From assembly GCF_016863655.1 (NCBI RefSeq), contig NZ_BOPH01000042.1, positions 1 to 33,469 on the forward strand: a stretch of 33,469 nucleotides of DNA, given 5' to 3'. Shown here one piece after another: positions 1 to 7,030 of the stretch; positions within the stretch are counted from its first letter, which is position 1; each line of letters starts with the position of its first letter. Under the pieces are notes generated by a model. It had not been told where the DNA came from. It searched no databases and was given only the letters and a program-made list of their open reading frames with translations. The stretch is from Virgisporangium ochraceum (GTDB lineage Bacteria > Actinomycetota > Actinomycetes > Mycobacteriales > Micromonosporaceae). Made by a program: the position numbers and the translations under genes.

Positions 1-69
1 ATTCCGTTGGAAGCAGCCCGGGAGCACAACATCATCCGGCACCGGCTGACCCAGTCCGCTACGCCGTGA
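1..69 (+). CDS. possible 3' end of an upstream gene (partial)
   Basis: An open frame runs from base 1 to a TGA at 67-69 and would encode 22 C-terminal residues (including AREHNIIRHRLTQSATP). Third codon positions are mostly G or C, as in genuine genes here. The fragment is too short to recognise, and the opposite strand is also open over the same stretch as part of the SARP-like remnant, so this may be chance. Confidence 0.2.
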   Translation: MPLEAAREHNIIRHRLTQSATP

Positions 70-99
70 ACGGCTGGGTGGCCGCGGGTACCCACGAGG

Positions 100-336
100 T
101 CGGTGTCCCACGGCAGCCGCGCTGGCCGAGGTGCGGGTCAGGCCGATCGGGCCGTGGGGGGTGCGGGGCGGACGACCGTTCCAGATCTCTTCGGTAAGCC
201 GTCCGACCCTGACGGGACGCCCGGGCGGGGTCAGCAACACAGCCGGAAGCAGTCGTTGCCGCGGTGCCTGTACCTCGTCCCAGCTGGCGCCGTTGAAGAT
301 CCGCAGTGACCCCAGATCCGAACGCGGAGACGTCAC
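100..336 (-). pseudogene. degenerate N-terminal fragment of a SARP-type (BTAD) regulator
   Basis: Read on the minus strand from a GTG at 334-336, the frame gives SDLGSLRIFNGASWDEVQ, then APRQRLLPAVLL and GRPVRVGRLTEEIWNGRPP. This is the characteristic start of actinomycete SARP regulators (G-PLRI-NG..VE..APQQR.LLAVLL...GRPV...L.EEIW..RPP). Beyond about base 160 the expected winged-helix sequence (…LRRLLG..V.TRG.GY) is recognisable only in a different frame (DLVGTRGH), so the gene is broken by at least one frameshift and no intact product can be read to the window edge. The frame itself stays open to base 1, so a stop-free but scrambled reading exists. I read it as a decayed regulator rather than a working gene; a sequencing indel is the alternative. 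Confidence 0.45.
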
Positions 337-429
337 GCCCGCCGGGGTGAGGGCGTCGATGATGCCGTGTTCGCGGGCGGCGGTCAGGTCGTGGGTAGAG
401 CCGGCGAGAGCCACGTCAGTCGGTCGGCG

Positions 430-600
430 CAGTCGTCGATCACCTGGACATGGACGGCATGGTGGCCGGGCTTGCAACGCCGGCACACGGGCCGGCCGGC
501 ACGCGCGGTCCCAGACCCGTACGGTGCCCGCGTATCCGGCGACGACCACCACCTCCGCGCCCACCGGCGAACGGCGAGCACCTGGTGGCCCCCGGCAGCA
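430..600 (-). pseudogene. fragment resembling a WD40 repeat
   Basis: On the minus strand one frame reads GAEVVVVAGYAGTVRVWDRA, close to the WD40 repeat pattern (RPVVV.G..DGTVRVWDL). The next expected repeat pieces (GHHAVH…, then DVALAGSTHDL) appear in two different frames, indicating frameshifts. It lies just 5' of the SARP remnant on the same strand. In this group SARP, STAND ATPase and WD40 modules often occur in one protein, but there SARP is N-terminal; here the WD40 piece comes first, so two separate dead genes or a rearrangement are more likely. Borders are approximate. Confidence 0.3.
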
Positions 601-751
601 CCGCAGTCCTGGACCAGGATGAACGGTGCTGAGGCCATGACCTGCCGGCGACGCCGATGACGGCCGGCGCCCGCTGGGCCCGCTCTACGCGGATGGAACG
701 TATCTGGAACGCCACTTGCGGTAGAGCATGATGCGATTTGAAGGAGATCTG

Positions 752-895
752 GTGAGAAGCATCCGGATGTTCGTAGGTGCGGTGCTGTCCACCGCCGTGG
801 GACTGGCCGTCACCGTCGGACCGGCCGCCGCAGCGGCTGCCGGTGAAGCTCCGGCAGGCGACAACATCATTATCATCATCACGCCGATCACGTAG
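752..895 (+). CDS. small secreted peptide with an isoleucine-rich C terminus
   Basis: GTG start with an excellent ribosome binding site (AAGGAG at 741-746, 5 nt upstream). The 47-residue product has a basic N terminus (MRSIRM), a hydrophobic stretch (about residues 7-30) ending in an Ala run suitable for signal peptidase I, and a short tail GEAPAGDNIIIIITPIT. I recognise no family. It resembles in design the small secreted peptide at 5626-5829 (signal sequence, then a short exported tail with Asp and Pro), although here no intact regulator lies beside it. It is surrounded by decayed genes, so it may be a survivor of a damaged locus. The clean Shine-Dalgarno, good start and intact signal argue that it is real. 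Role unknown: peptide signal, or small surface peptide. Confidence 0.6.
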   Translation: MRSIRMFVGAVLSTAVGLAVTVGPAAAAAAGEAPAGDNIIIIITPIT

Positions 896-1057
896 GAGGG
901 CGGTCGTCAGGGTGGGCCGACGGCGGTGGTGGGTCCGCCGTCGCCTTGAACTGGTCGCGCTCCTATCGCACAACCTGGCGACGCTCCCGCGCGAGCAGGG
1001 TCGGGGCGAAAGGGAAGTGTCCACATGAGTGCGTCTGCACAGTGACGGTGCGCAACG

Positions 1058-1479
1058 ATGACGCTCGGTCAGCGGGTCGCGTTGGCATTGTGGATCATGG
1101 GATTCGAGTACCCGAGCTTCGACGGCGCGTGGCTCAAAGCCCGGCCGGTTCGGGGACGGGCCGAACCGATCGACGTGGTGCGAGCGTTCCTCGCCGACGA
1201 ACTCTACTGCCCTGTACCGGAACACGTGCCGTGGGACGTCTTCAACTACGGCACGTGGAACCGTGCGCTCGATGACGACCTGCCCCAACGCGTCGGAGAG
1301 ATCTGCACCGTGCGGCCGACGGGGCCGCGGTTCGCCCGCGACACGAACTCGACGACGACGGCATGCCTGCCTGGTTCATCAACACCGACCGCGGTGCCAA
1401 CCGCTTCCCGGCGGCCATCGGCGTCGACGACGCCATCATCGCGACGCTGTGGACGGCACATATTGATCGCGCCCGGTGA
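1058..1479 (+). pseudogene. frameshifted hypothetical gene
   Basis: The first ~78 codons from ATG 1058 look like genuine protein (QRVALALWIMGFEYPSFDG, VVRAFLADELYCPVPEHVPW, DVFNYGTWNRALDDDLPQRV). After about base 1300 this frame turns into low-complexity Arg/Ser/Thr/Pro, while another frame continues with plausible protein (HELDDDGMPAWFINTDRGAN, RFPAAIGVDDAIIATLWTAH) and stops at TGA 1477-1479. One indel near 1295-1330 would join the two into a protein of about 140 residues. There is no clear ribosome binding site before 1058. I do not recognise the family. Either a pseudogene or a sequencing error; the decay of its neighbours favours a pseudogene. Confidence 0.45.
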
Positions 1480-1531
1480 TCCCGGGACGGATACCGCGGA
1501 GCGACCAGCCCGCGATACTCAGCAACGGGGG

Positions 1532-1689
1532 GTGCCGGTGCAGTGGAACCACGAGGACCTCGGCTACGTCACGGTCGACCGGATCCCCGGCTGTACACCG
1601 ACGGCATCGACTGGAGCCCGGCCCGCACCGTCCCACGGTCCGCGGGGTACAGCCCGATCGATGCCCCGACCGGCACGCGTGCGACGTGA
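1532..1689 (+). pseudogene. short frameshifted coding remnant
   Basis: A frame from GTG 1532 reads VPVQWNHEDLGYVTVDRIPG. After a shift near 1585 a second frame continues LYTDGIDWSPARTVPRSAGY and ends at TGA 1687-1689. The text looks protein-like in both parts but no family is recognised. It may be a further piece of the same decayed locus as 1058-1479. Confidence 0.25.
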
Positions 1690-1706
1690 ACCGATCGCGC
1701 TCCGGG

Positions 1707-2198
1707 TCACAGTTGATATTCCGACGGCAGCTGGCCGGACCTCCTGTGCCGCCGCCACAGACGCCAAGCCTGCACGCTGAGAGCGGACATCGCGGCCGCC
1801 ACCAGGAACGCCACCCATGACAAGCGGTTACGCGCCGAGTCACAGGCGTCCTGCGCCACGCGCGGATCCGAGGGTAGGTACCGCACCTTGATCGTGTCGC
1901 CGGCCCCACTCATATCGCAGCTCTTCGGCGCCCCCACCCTCGTCTCGACCTGCCTACCATCGGACGTGGTGAATCTGAGCGTCATGTAGTCCGTACGACG
2001 GCCCGTTTCGGTCTTGGTGATCTCGCCGGAGACGACGACGTTCTCCTGCGCGAAGTGGTACGCCGACACCGCGCTGTCCGCGAAGTACCACCACGCGATC
2101 ATCGCGATCGGAGGCAGTACGAAGCGCATCCACCAGATCTTCCGGTATGCCGAGCGGCCCGATTCGCCGTTCCCCTGCGGCTTCGCCGTGTCCTCCAT
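1707..2198 (-). CDS. DUF3592-like membrane protein
   Basis: The 163-residue product has two membrane segments (about residues 24-42, WMRFVLPPIAMIAWWYF, and 125-146, SWVAFLVAAAMSALSVQAW). Between them is an extracytoplasmic beta-rich domain: VVVSGEITKTETGRRTDYMT, then a region with SGAGDTIKVRYLPSDPRVAQ. The G-D-x-I-x-V-x-Y-x-P-x-x-P signature is typical of DUF3592 proteins, whose biochemical role is not established. The start was set at ATG 2198 because GAGGCGGGGGCG precedes it; a longer reading from 2267 has no support. It is followed downstream on its own strand only by decayed sequence. It carries two Cys in the external loop (SCDM and DACD) that could form a disulfide. Confidence 0.7.
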   Translation of the reverse strand: MEDTAKPQGNGESGRSAYRKIWWMRFVLPPIAMIAWWYFADSAVSAYHFAQENVVVSGEITKTETGRRTDYMTLRFTTSDGRQVETRVGAPKSCDMSGAGDTIKVRYLPSDPRVAQDACDSARNRLSWVAFLVAAAMSALSVQAWRLWRRHRRSGQLPSEYQL

Positions 2199-2350
2199 CG
2201 CCCCCGCCTCATTCGTCAACCTTGATCCGCACAGGGAGGATTGCCAGGTCGCGGTAGAACGAAACAACGTCCCGCCGAGCGGTGGTGACGACCGGTGCCT
2301 TCATCGCCCCAGCGGGAAAGCCGGCGGAAGCTGGCGCACAGAGCAGGAAA

Positions 2351-2908
2351 TTACTCCTGAACGAGGTACCGCAAGGCGTGAAACACGACGGTCTGCCGGT
2401 ACCGCACCGGGCTGTCGAACGACGGCGGATCGACGTCGTGCACGTCGGCGGCGATCCGGCGCAACTCCCGGCCGAGTTCGGCGGGGGATTCCCTGTCGTA
2501 CTCGCCGTACTCAAGGTCGAGGTCGCGCAGGTGCAGCCAGATCCGGTGCAGGCATGCGACGAAGTGGTCGAGTGAGCTGTTGACCAGCCCGAGGCTCCGC
2601 TCGTCGCCGGGCCTGTGCCAGTACACGGTTCCGTCCTGGGCGGAGAGGCAGGCCAGCCCGCCCAAACCGTTGGCGATGACGATGTCGCCCGGCAGCCGCG
2701 GGTCATGCAGGAGGTCACCAACGGTCGTCGGCGTGCCGGTGCCGAGGTCGCTGAAGAACAGGATCTCCAGCAGGCTTTCGGGCAGGCCGACCTCGGTCAG
2801 GATCCGGCGGTCGTGAAGCCGGCTGACGTACTGTTCGGCGACGCGGCCCGGCATGGTCCGGATCGGGTCGTTGCCGAACGCCGCCTGCAGTTCGATGTGT
2901 GTGACCAC
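2351..2908 (-). CDS. SUKH-4-like protein
   Basis: The 185-residue product begins at GTG 2908, preceded by GGGAGGCGGCC. Features match the SUKH-4 family of the SUKH (SMI1/KNR4-like) superfamily: an early FGNDPIRTMPGRVA segment, a middle block with GDIVIANGLGGLACLSAQDG followed by TVYWHRPGDERSLGLVNSSL, and a C-terminal helical part (DHFVACLHRIWLHL). Family members are immunity proteins for polymorphic toxins or nucleic-acid-handling partners, and many stand alone in actinomycetes. No toxin gene is visible next to it, so an immunity role is inferred only from the family. Cytoplasmic, no signal peptide. Confidence 0.65.
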   Translation of the reverse strand: MVTHIELQAAFGNDPIRTMPGRVAEQYVSRLHDRRILTEVGLPESLLEILFFSDLGTGTPTTVGDLLHDPRLPGDIVIANGLGGLACLSAQDGTVYWHRPGDERSLGLVNSSLDHFVACLHRIWLHLRDLDLEYGEYDRESPAELGRELRRIAADVHDVDPPSFDSPVRYRQTVVFHALRYLVQE

Positions 2909-3124
2909 GGCCGCCTCCCGCACCCGCGCACATCGACAGATGTGCGCGCCCGCCGGACAGTATGCCCGGGTGCGGGACCAGCGGCAGTCGCGCGAAAGCG
3001 ACACACGACATCCGCGCCATCCTGCTTCAGCGCCCGGCCGGCCTCGGACTGTGGCCCGGCCCGACCGGGTGTTCCCGGGCGAATGCCGGGCACGACCAGG
3101 GGGTCTTGAGCGTGGCGGGATGCG

Positions 3125-4306
3125 TCACCCGCACGGGAGCCGGGCGCAGCGGAACAGCGCCATTGCCTCACGGGAGAGCCAGGCGACGTAGGCGGTGCCG
3201 TCGGCGGTCGCACCGACAGCGAGTTCAGCGGATCTCGGCGTGGTCGTACTGACCAGGGTCCCGGTCGTCGTCCTGCACAGCCGGTCGGTGCAGGTGTGCA
3301 GCCGCACGGTGCCGGCGGTCGCCGCGGCCACGATGGGCAGACCGGCCGGTCCGATGCCCAGAGCGGGGGTCACGAAGTCGTCCTGCTCTCGCACCCCGAT
3401 CGGTGTGACCACGGTGCCGGAGCACGCCGGATCCGTGCACGTCACCAGGTCACGACCGGCCAGAACCACCGGGCGTCCGTCGGGCAGGATCCGCATCGAC
3501 AGCGGGTACGGGTGCGTCAGTCCTGTGACGTCGACCCGGCGACCCAGCCGGCCGCAGGCGGGGTCGGCGCACATCTGGACGGTGACGGTCTTCGGCTCGG
3601 TGACCTTCTCCGGGTTGGGCGTGGTGGCGATCGCCACCCGGCCGGCCTGTACGGCGACCGCGACCAGATGGCGGAACCAGCCGTGGAAACCGGTGGCGAC
3701 GGGTTGGCGGGCCGCGCCGCACGCGCCGTTCGGGCAGGACGTGACCTGGACCGTTGGCGGGCTGGCGCCGCCGACGCTGGTGAGCGCCACGACATGTGCG
3801 CCGTCGGCGGCGACGCCGAGCAGGTCCTCGCCGGTCGTGACGGCCGGGTAGGACGCCGGGTCCCTTCGGCAGTCGAGGTCGGCGCAGCGGGTGATCCGGA
3901 TGCCGCCACCGGAGTCGACCGCCGAGATGAACCCGGCTCCGGCGGGGGTGAGGACGCTGTTCGGCTCGACGACCGCGGAGACCGGCTGGCAGGGTTCCCC
4001 GGCGCACCGCCAGACGTGCGCGCTGGGATCACCACGCTCGGAGTTTCCCTTGGTGGATCCGGACGGCACGAATGTGCCGGCGACGACCACGCCCGCCGGG
4101 GAGGCCGCGAGTGCCAGCTCCCCCGGCGCCGCTCTCGTCCACACCTGGTGCGCCCGCACCGTCCAGCCGGCCGCCGCCGGCGGTGGCGTGAACGTCGCGG
4201 ACGGCGACACCGACGGCGAGGGTTGTGCCCGCGTCGGCCCGCCGGCGCCGTCACAGCCGGCGACCATGGTCACCAACAGCAGGGCGGCAATCGACGTTCG
4301 TCGCAT
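3125..4306 (-). CDS. lipoprotein with seven regularly spaced CxxxxC motifs (probable beta-propeller)
   Basis: Start ATG 4306 with GAGGGGTGAGG just upstream. The 393-residue product has a lipoprotein signal (MRRTSIAALLLVTMVAGC, lipobox VAGC, lipidated Cys18), then a Pro/Ser/Thr linker (residues 22-45). The rest is seven repeats of 40-55 residues, each with a Cys-x4-Cys motif: pairs at about 101/106, 141/146, 191/196, 246/251, 290/295, 339/344 and 387/392 (CAGEPC, CADLDC, CPNGAC, CADPAC, CTDPAC, CTDRLC, CARLPC). Each motif is preceded by a short beta-strand (V-x-x-C, L-x-x-C). Seven units suggest a seven-bladed propeller with one disulfide per blade. I do not know a named family. It is transcribed divergently from the LuxR-type gene at 4580. 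Function unknown; a surface binding or sensing protein is a guess. Confidence 0.75.
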   Translation of the reverse strand: MRRTSIAALLLVTMVAGCDGAGGPTRAQPSPSVSPSATFTPPPAAAGWTVRAHQVWTRAAPGELALAASPAGVVVAGTFVPSGSTKGNSERGDPSAHVWRCAGEPCQPVSAVVEPNSVLTPAGAGFISAVDSGGGIRITRCADLDCRRDPASYPAVTTGEDLLGVAADGAHVVALTSVGGASPPTVQVTSCPNGACGAARQPVATGFHGWFRHLVAVAVQAGRVAIATTPNPEKVTEPKTVTVQMCADPACGRLGRRVDVTGLTHPYPLSMRILPDGRPVVLAGRDLVTCTDPACSGTVVTPIGVREQDDFVTPALGIGPAGLPIVAAATAGTVRLHTCTDRLCRTTTGTLVSTTTPRSAELAVGATADGTAYVAWLSREAMALFRCARLPCG

Positions 4307-4491
4307 CCTCACCCCTCCGAAGCTACGGCGCGCCGTCCGCCCCTCCCCTCGACGAGACGAAGTCGTTGCCGACGACACCCCGCAACGCAATGTCGCCCAC
4401 GACGATCCGCCAGCACCGCACCGTCAGCCCACAGCAACGGATGCTCTCCATCCCGCACGGACGGCGTCCTCGCATCGGGTCGGGGTTGCGC

Positions 4492-4560
4492 GATTGTGCA
4501 GCATCAGATCACGGAACGGTCACAATCTCCTGGTCGGGGGCGCGGCGCTGATTCGATAAT
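4492..4560 (+). promoter_or_regulatory. candidate promoter/operator of the LuxR-type gene
   Basis: GATTGTG (4492-4498) and its exact reverse complement CACAATC (4521-4527) form a spaced inverted repeat. A -10-like GATAAT lies at 4555-4560, 20 nt before the ATG at 4580, and there is no good -35, which would fit an activator-dependent promoter. The repeat could serve either the LuxR gene or the divergent lipoprotein gene. Confidence 0.35.
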
Positions 4561-4579
4561 CGTCGTGACGGAGGTACCG

Positions 4580-5629
4580 ATGCGGCACGCTGACGGCTCC
4601 CGGCCCGGGCCATTGGCGCCCTCGCTCGCGGCCTGGGGCCTCTCGGCAGACGCGGATCTCATTTACCGTTGCATGCTCGGGACCGGCTCGTGGACGGCCC
4701 GACAGCTCGAGCGCACTCTCGGCATGGCGTGGCACCGGGTCGCACGGGGCCTGGACGAGCTCATGTCGGTGGGCGCCGTCGACCACCGACCGGGCGACGG
4801 CCGGCGCGTGGTGCGCTGGACGCCGGTCGCGCCACATCATGTGATACCCGCGTTGCGTCAGCGCCGGCACCGGAGCGCCGGGCTCGGCCAGCGGCCGCAC
4901 CGGATCGACCACATTCTCCCCGACCCGGTGCGGCTCGGCGACGGCATGCGACACCTGCCCAGCCGTCAGCTGACCCGCGCCCGGCTCGCCGAACTGATCC
5001 GCACCGTCCGGTACGAGCACCTGGCGATGCAGCCGGAACAGGTGTACGAGGAGGCATCCGCCCGGTCGGCGGTACCGATGGACCGCACGCTGCTCGACAG
5101 CGGGGTACGCATGCGGGTGCTCGGCTCGCTGCCGGCAGACGCCGAAGATCCGTTGGTCGAGCACGGCCGGCAGGCGGACGAGCCGCGGCCGGAGTACCGG
5201 CAGGCGATCGAACGGCCGGTGAAACTGATCGTCATGGACCGCCGTACGGCCCTGCTACCGGTGAGCCCGGACGATCTGGACCATGGCTACCTGGAAATCA
5301 CCGAAGAGGCGGTCGTCGCCGCGCTGGTCGCCTTGTTCGAAAGGCAGTGGGAGGACGCGGCCCGCATCCGACAGGAGCACCACGTGCCACGAATATCGCT
5401 CACCGAACGGGAGCGGACCCTGCTGACGTTGCTGGCGAAGGGCGATACCGACGAAAGCGCGGCCCAGGCCATGCGGATCAGCCGGCGCACGGTGTCGAAC
5501 ACGGTCCGGGACCTGATGGACCGCCTGGGCGTGGACAACCGCTTCCAACTCGGGCTCGCCATCGGTGCGCAGTACCTGGTCGAACCGTCGCGGTCCCCCG
5601 CGGCGATGGCGAAGGAGGTGGACCTGTGA
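4580..5629 (+). CDS. LuxR-family transcriptional regulator with N-terminal TrmB-like winged helix
   Basis: Start ATG 4580 with GGAGG five bases upstream; 349 residues. The N terminus (about 15-75) is a winged helix of the TrmB/MarR kind (LSADADLIYRCMLGTGSW, TARQLERTLGMAWHRVARGL). The middle (about 95-260) carries a phospholipase-D-like regulator fold reminiscent of TrmB sensor domains (RTLLDSGVRMRVLGSLPADA, KLIVMDRRTALLPVSP). The C terminus (about 285-340) is a GerE/LuxR DNA-binding domain: LTERERTLLTLLAKGDTDES, then AQAMRISRRTVSNTVRDLMD. Such TrmB-LuxR hybrids are common and poorly characterised in actinomycetes. Its stop codon overlaps the start of the small secreted peptide gene (GTGA), so the two are co-translated; this pairing suggests a regulator and a cognate peptide. 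It may also control the ATP-grasp/SARP genes downstream. Confidence 0.85.
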   Translation: MRHADGSRPGPLAPSLAAWGLSADADLIYRCMLGTGSWTARQLERTLGMAWHRVARGLDELMSVGAVDHRPGDGRRVVRWTPVAPHHVIPALRQRRHRSAGLGQRPHRIDHILPDPVRLGDGMRHLPSRQLTRARLAELIRTVRYEHLAMQPEQVYEEASARSAVPMDRTLLDSGVRMRVLGSLPADAEDPLVEHGRQADEPRPEYRQAIERPVKLIVMDRRTALLPVSPDDLDHGYLEITEEAVVAALVALFERQWEDAARIRQEHHVPRISLTERERTLLTLLAKGDTDESAAQAMRISRRTVSNTVRDLMDRLGVDNRFQLGLAIGAQYLVEPSRSPAAMAKEVDL

Positions 5630-5829
5630 ACGGACGGCCGCGGATGCGGGTAGCAGCGAAGGTGGCAGCGGTGCTGGTGGCCCTGTTGCTCGCGGCGGTG
5701 CCACTGACCATGTCCACCATGGGCTCCGCGCCGCATGAGTCGGGCGTCGTCGGAACGAGCGGGCCGTACCCAGGGGACGTGTTCTGCGGTACCTGCGTGT
5801 ACGTGCCGCCGCCGAGCACCGACGGGTGA
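5626..5829 (+). CDS. small secreted Cys-x-x-Cys peptide coupled to the LuxR-type gene
   Basis: The GTG start (5626-5628) overlaps the stop of the regulator by four bases and is preceded by AAGGAGGTGGACCT, a strong ribosome binding site. The 67-residue product has a basic N terminus, a hydrophobic signal segment (AAKVAAVLVALLLAAVPL, about residues 10-27), a possible cleavage after GSA, and a short tail of about 31 residues with FCGTCVYVPPPSTDG at the end. The CxxC could form a disulfide or bind a metal. No family recognised. Two readings are possible: an exported signal peptide sensed by the adjacent regulator, or a substrate of the ATP-grasp enzyme encoded 70 bp downstream. The Sec-type signal favours the first. 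Confidence 0.65.
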   Translation: MNGRPRMRVAAKVAAVLVALLLAAVPLTMSTMGSAPHESGVVGTSGPYPGDVFCGTCVYVPPPSTDG

Positions 5830-5899
5830 ACCGGCGCCGGCCGGGTCAGAGATGGTCATGGCCGGGTCCCCGCCACAGGCGGAGACGGGAGGAACCGCG

Positions 5900-7030
5900 A
5901 TGAGTCCAGCGGAACGACCGCACGGCGCCGCGACCGTGCCGGACCGCCGCCCTCTCGTGGATCAGATACTCCAGGGTGCGACGAGCGTCGATCTGCGGCC
6001 GGCGGAGCGGCCGCCGTGGATCCTGCCGTCGGTAGCGGATGCCGGCGAGGCTCTGCCCTGCGTGGTGCTCGCGGACAGCACGGGTCTCGTCGAGTTCGAG
6101 GTGCTCCAGCGACAGCTTGGCCGACTCGGCGTGCCGTGCGTCCACCTGGACACGAGGTCCATAGTGGACGTCCGGGTCACCGCCGGGGTTGGCGACGGCT
6201 CACTCCTGGTGAACGGCCGTCGGATCGTCCCGGTCGTCGCGTGGCTCCGGCACTTCACCGGTCGTGGAGTTCCGCGGCTCGACGATCCCGCCGCGGCCGC
6301 GTTCCGCGCCGACTCATGGTGCGCGATGGTGCACGAGGTGGTCGCGTCCGCGTCGATCACCGTTCCCGGCGGCGCTCCCGGCCGGCTGGAACAGTTGGCC
6401 GATGCGTCGACGGTCGGGCTGCGCACCCCGCGGACGATCGTCACGACCGACCTGGCGTCGGCCGCGGCCGGCCTGTCGAGCGAACGGATCGTCGTCAAGG
6501 CGTTGGGACAGCACGTCGTCGAGCCCGAGCCGGGCCTCCTCGTGTACGCGCTTCCCGAGATCGTGCGTCGAGGTGACCTCGACGGGTCGGGCTCCCCCGG
6601 TTTCCCGGTCATCGCGCAGGAGTACGTCGAACACGAGCAGGAGCTGAGGATCTACTACGTACACGGCGACATCCACGCGTTCGAGGTGGTCAAGGAATCA
6701 CCTGATGCGCCGTGGCGGAACGAGCCGACGGTACGGGTGGCCCCCGCCGCGGCGCCCGCGGCCGTTGCCGATGCGGTGTCGGCGCTCGCGGAGATGTGGT
6801 CGCTGACCTACGGCGCCTTCGACATCCTGATCGCCGGCGGAAGCCCCTGCTTCCTCGAAGTGAACCCGGACGGCGACTGGCGCTGGTTCGAGGTGAGGGC
6901 AGGCGTGTCGAACGTGACGGATGCGGTGGCCGCCATGGTGCGCGCGCTCTACCGGAGTGCGCTCGGTGGCGTACCGGCGCTACCCGCGGTGGAACTCGTC
7001 GATTTCCTACTCATGCGGGGAGAACGGTGA
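5900..7030 (+). CDS. ATP-grasp ligase of the ribosomal-peptide-maturase type
   Basis: Start ATG 5900 follows GGGAGGAACCGCG; an in-frame extension back to 5735 lacks support. The 376-residue product has the ATP-grasp order: an N-terminal domain (to ~150), the nucleotide-binding lysine in IVVKALGQ (Lys200), the adenine-binding hinge VIAQEYVEHEQELRIYYV (about 237-254), Asp308 in GAFDIL, and the metal-binding segment CFLEVNPDGDWRWFE (Glu320, Asn322). The E-V-N-P-x-G-x-W signature and the QELRIYYV segment match MvdC/MvdD-type peptide ligases and relatives, which make macrolactone or macrolactam rings in graspetides. The substrate is not evident: the nearest small gene encodes a signal-peptide-bearing product, while the three radical-SAM-associated precursors lie 7.6 kb away. 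It overlaps the SARP gene start (GTGA), so the two are one operon. Confidence 0.75.
   Translation: MSPAERPHGAATVPDRRPLVDQILQGATSVDLRPAERPPWILPSVADAGEALPCVVLADSTGLVEFEVLQRQLGRLGVPCVHLDTRSIVDVRVTAGVGDGSLLVNGRRIVPVVAWLRHFTGRGVPRLDDPAAAAFRADSWCAMVHEVVASASITVPGGAPGRLEQLADASTVGLRTPRTIVTTDLASAAAGLSSERIVVKALGQHVVEPEPGLLVYALPEIVRRGDLDGSGSPGFPVIAQEYVEHEQELRIYYVHGDIHAFEVVKESPDAPWRNEPTVRVAPAAAPAAVADAVSALAEMWSLTYGAFDILIAGGSPCFLEVNPDGDWRWFEVRAGVSNVTDAVAAMVRALYRSALGGVPALPAVELVDFLLMRGER

Noticed and set aside
3296..4579. Long open frame on the plus strand running through the lipoprotein gene into the LuxR gene
   Set aside because: Composition is Arg/Gly/Ala/His-rich without domain sense, and it is antisense to a clear lipoprotein; only the part from 4580 is real.
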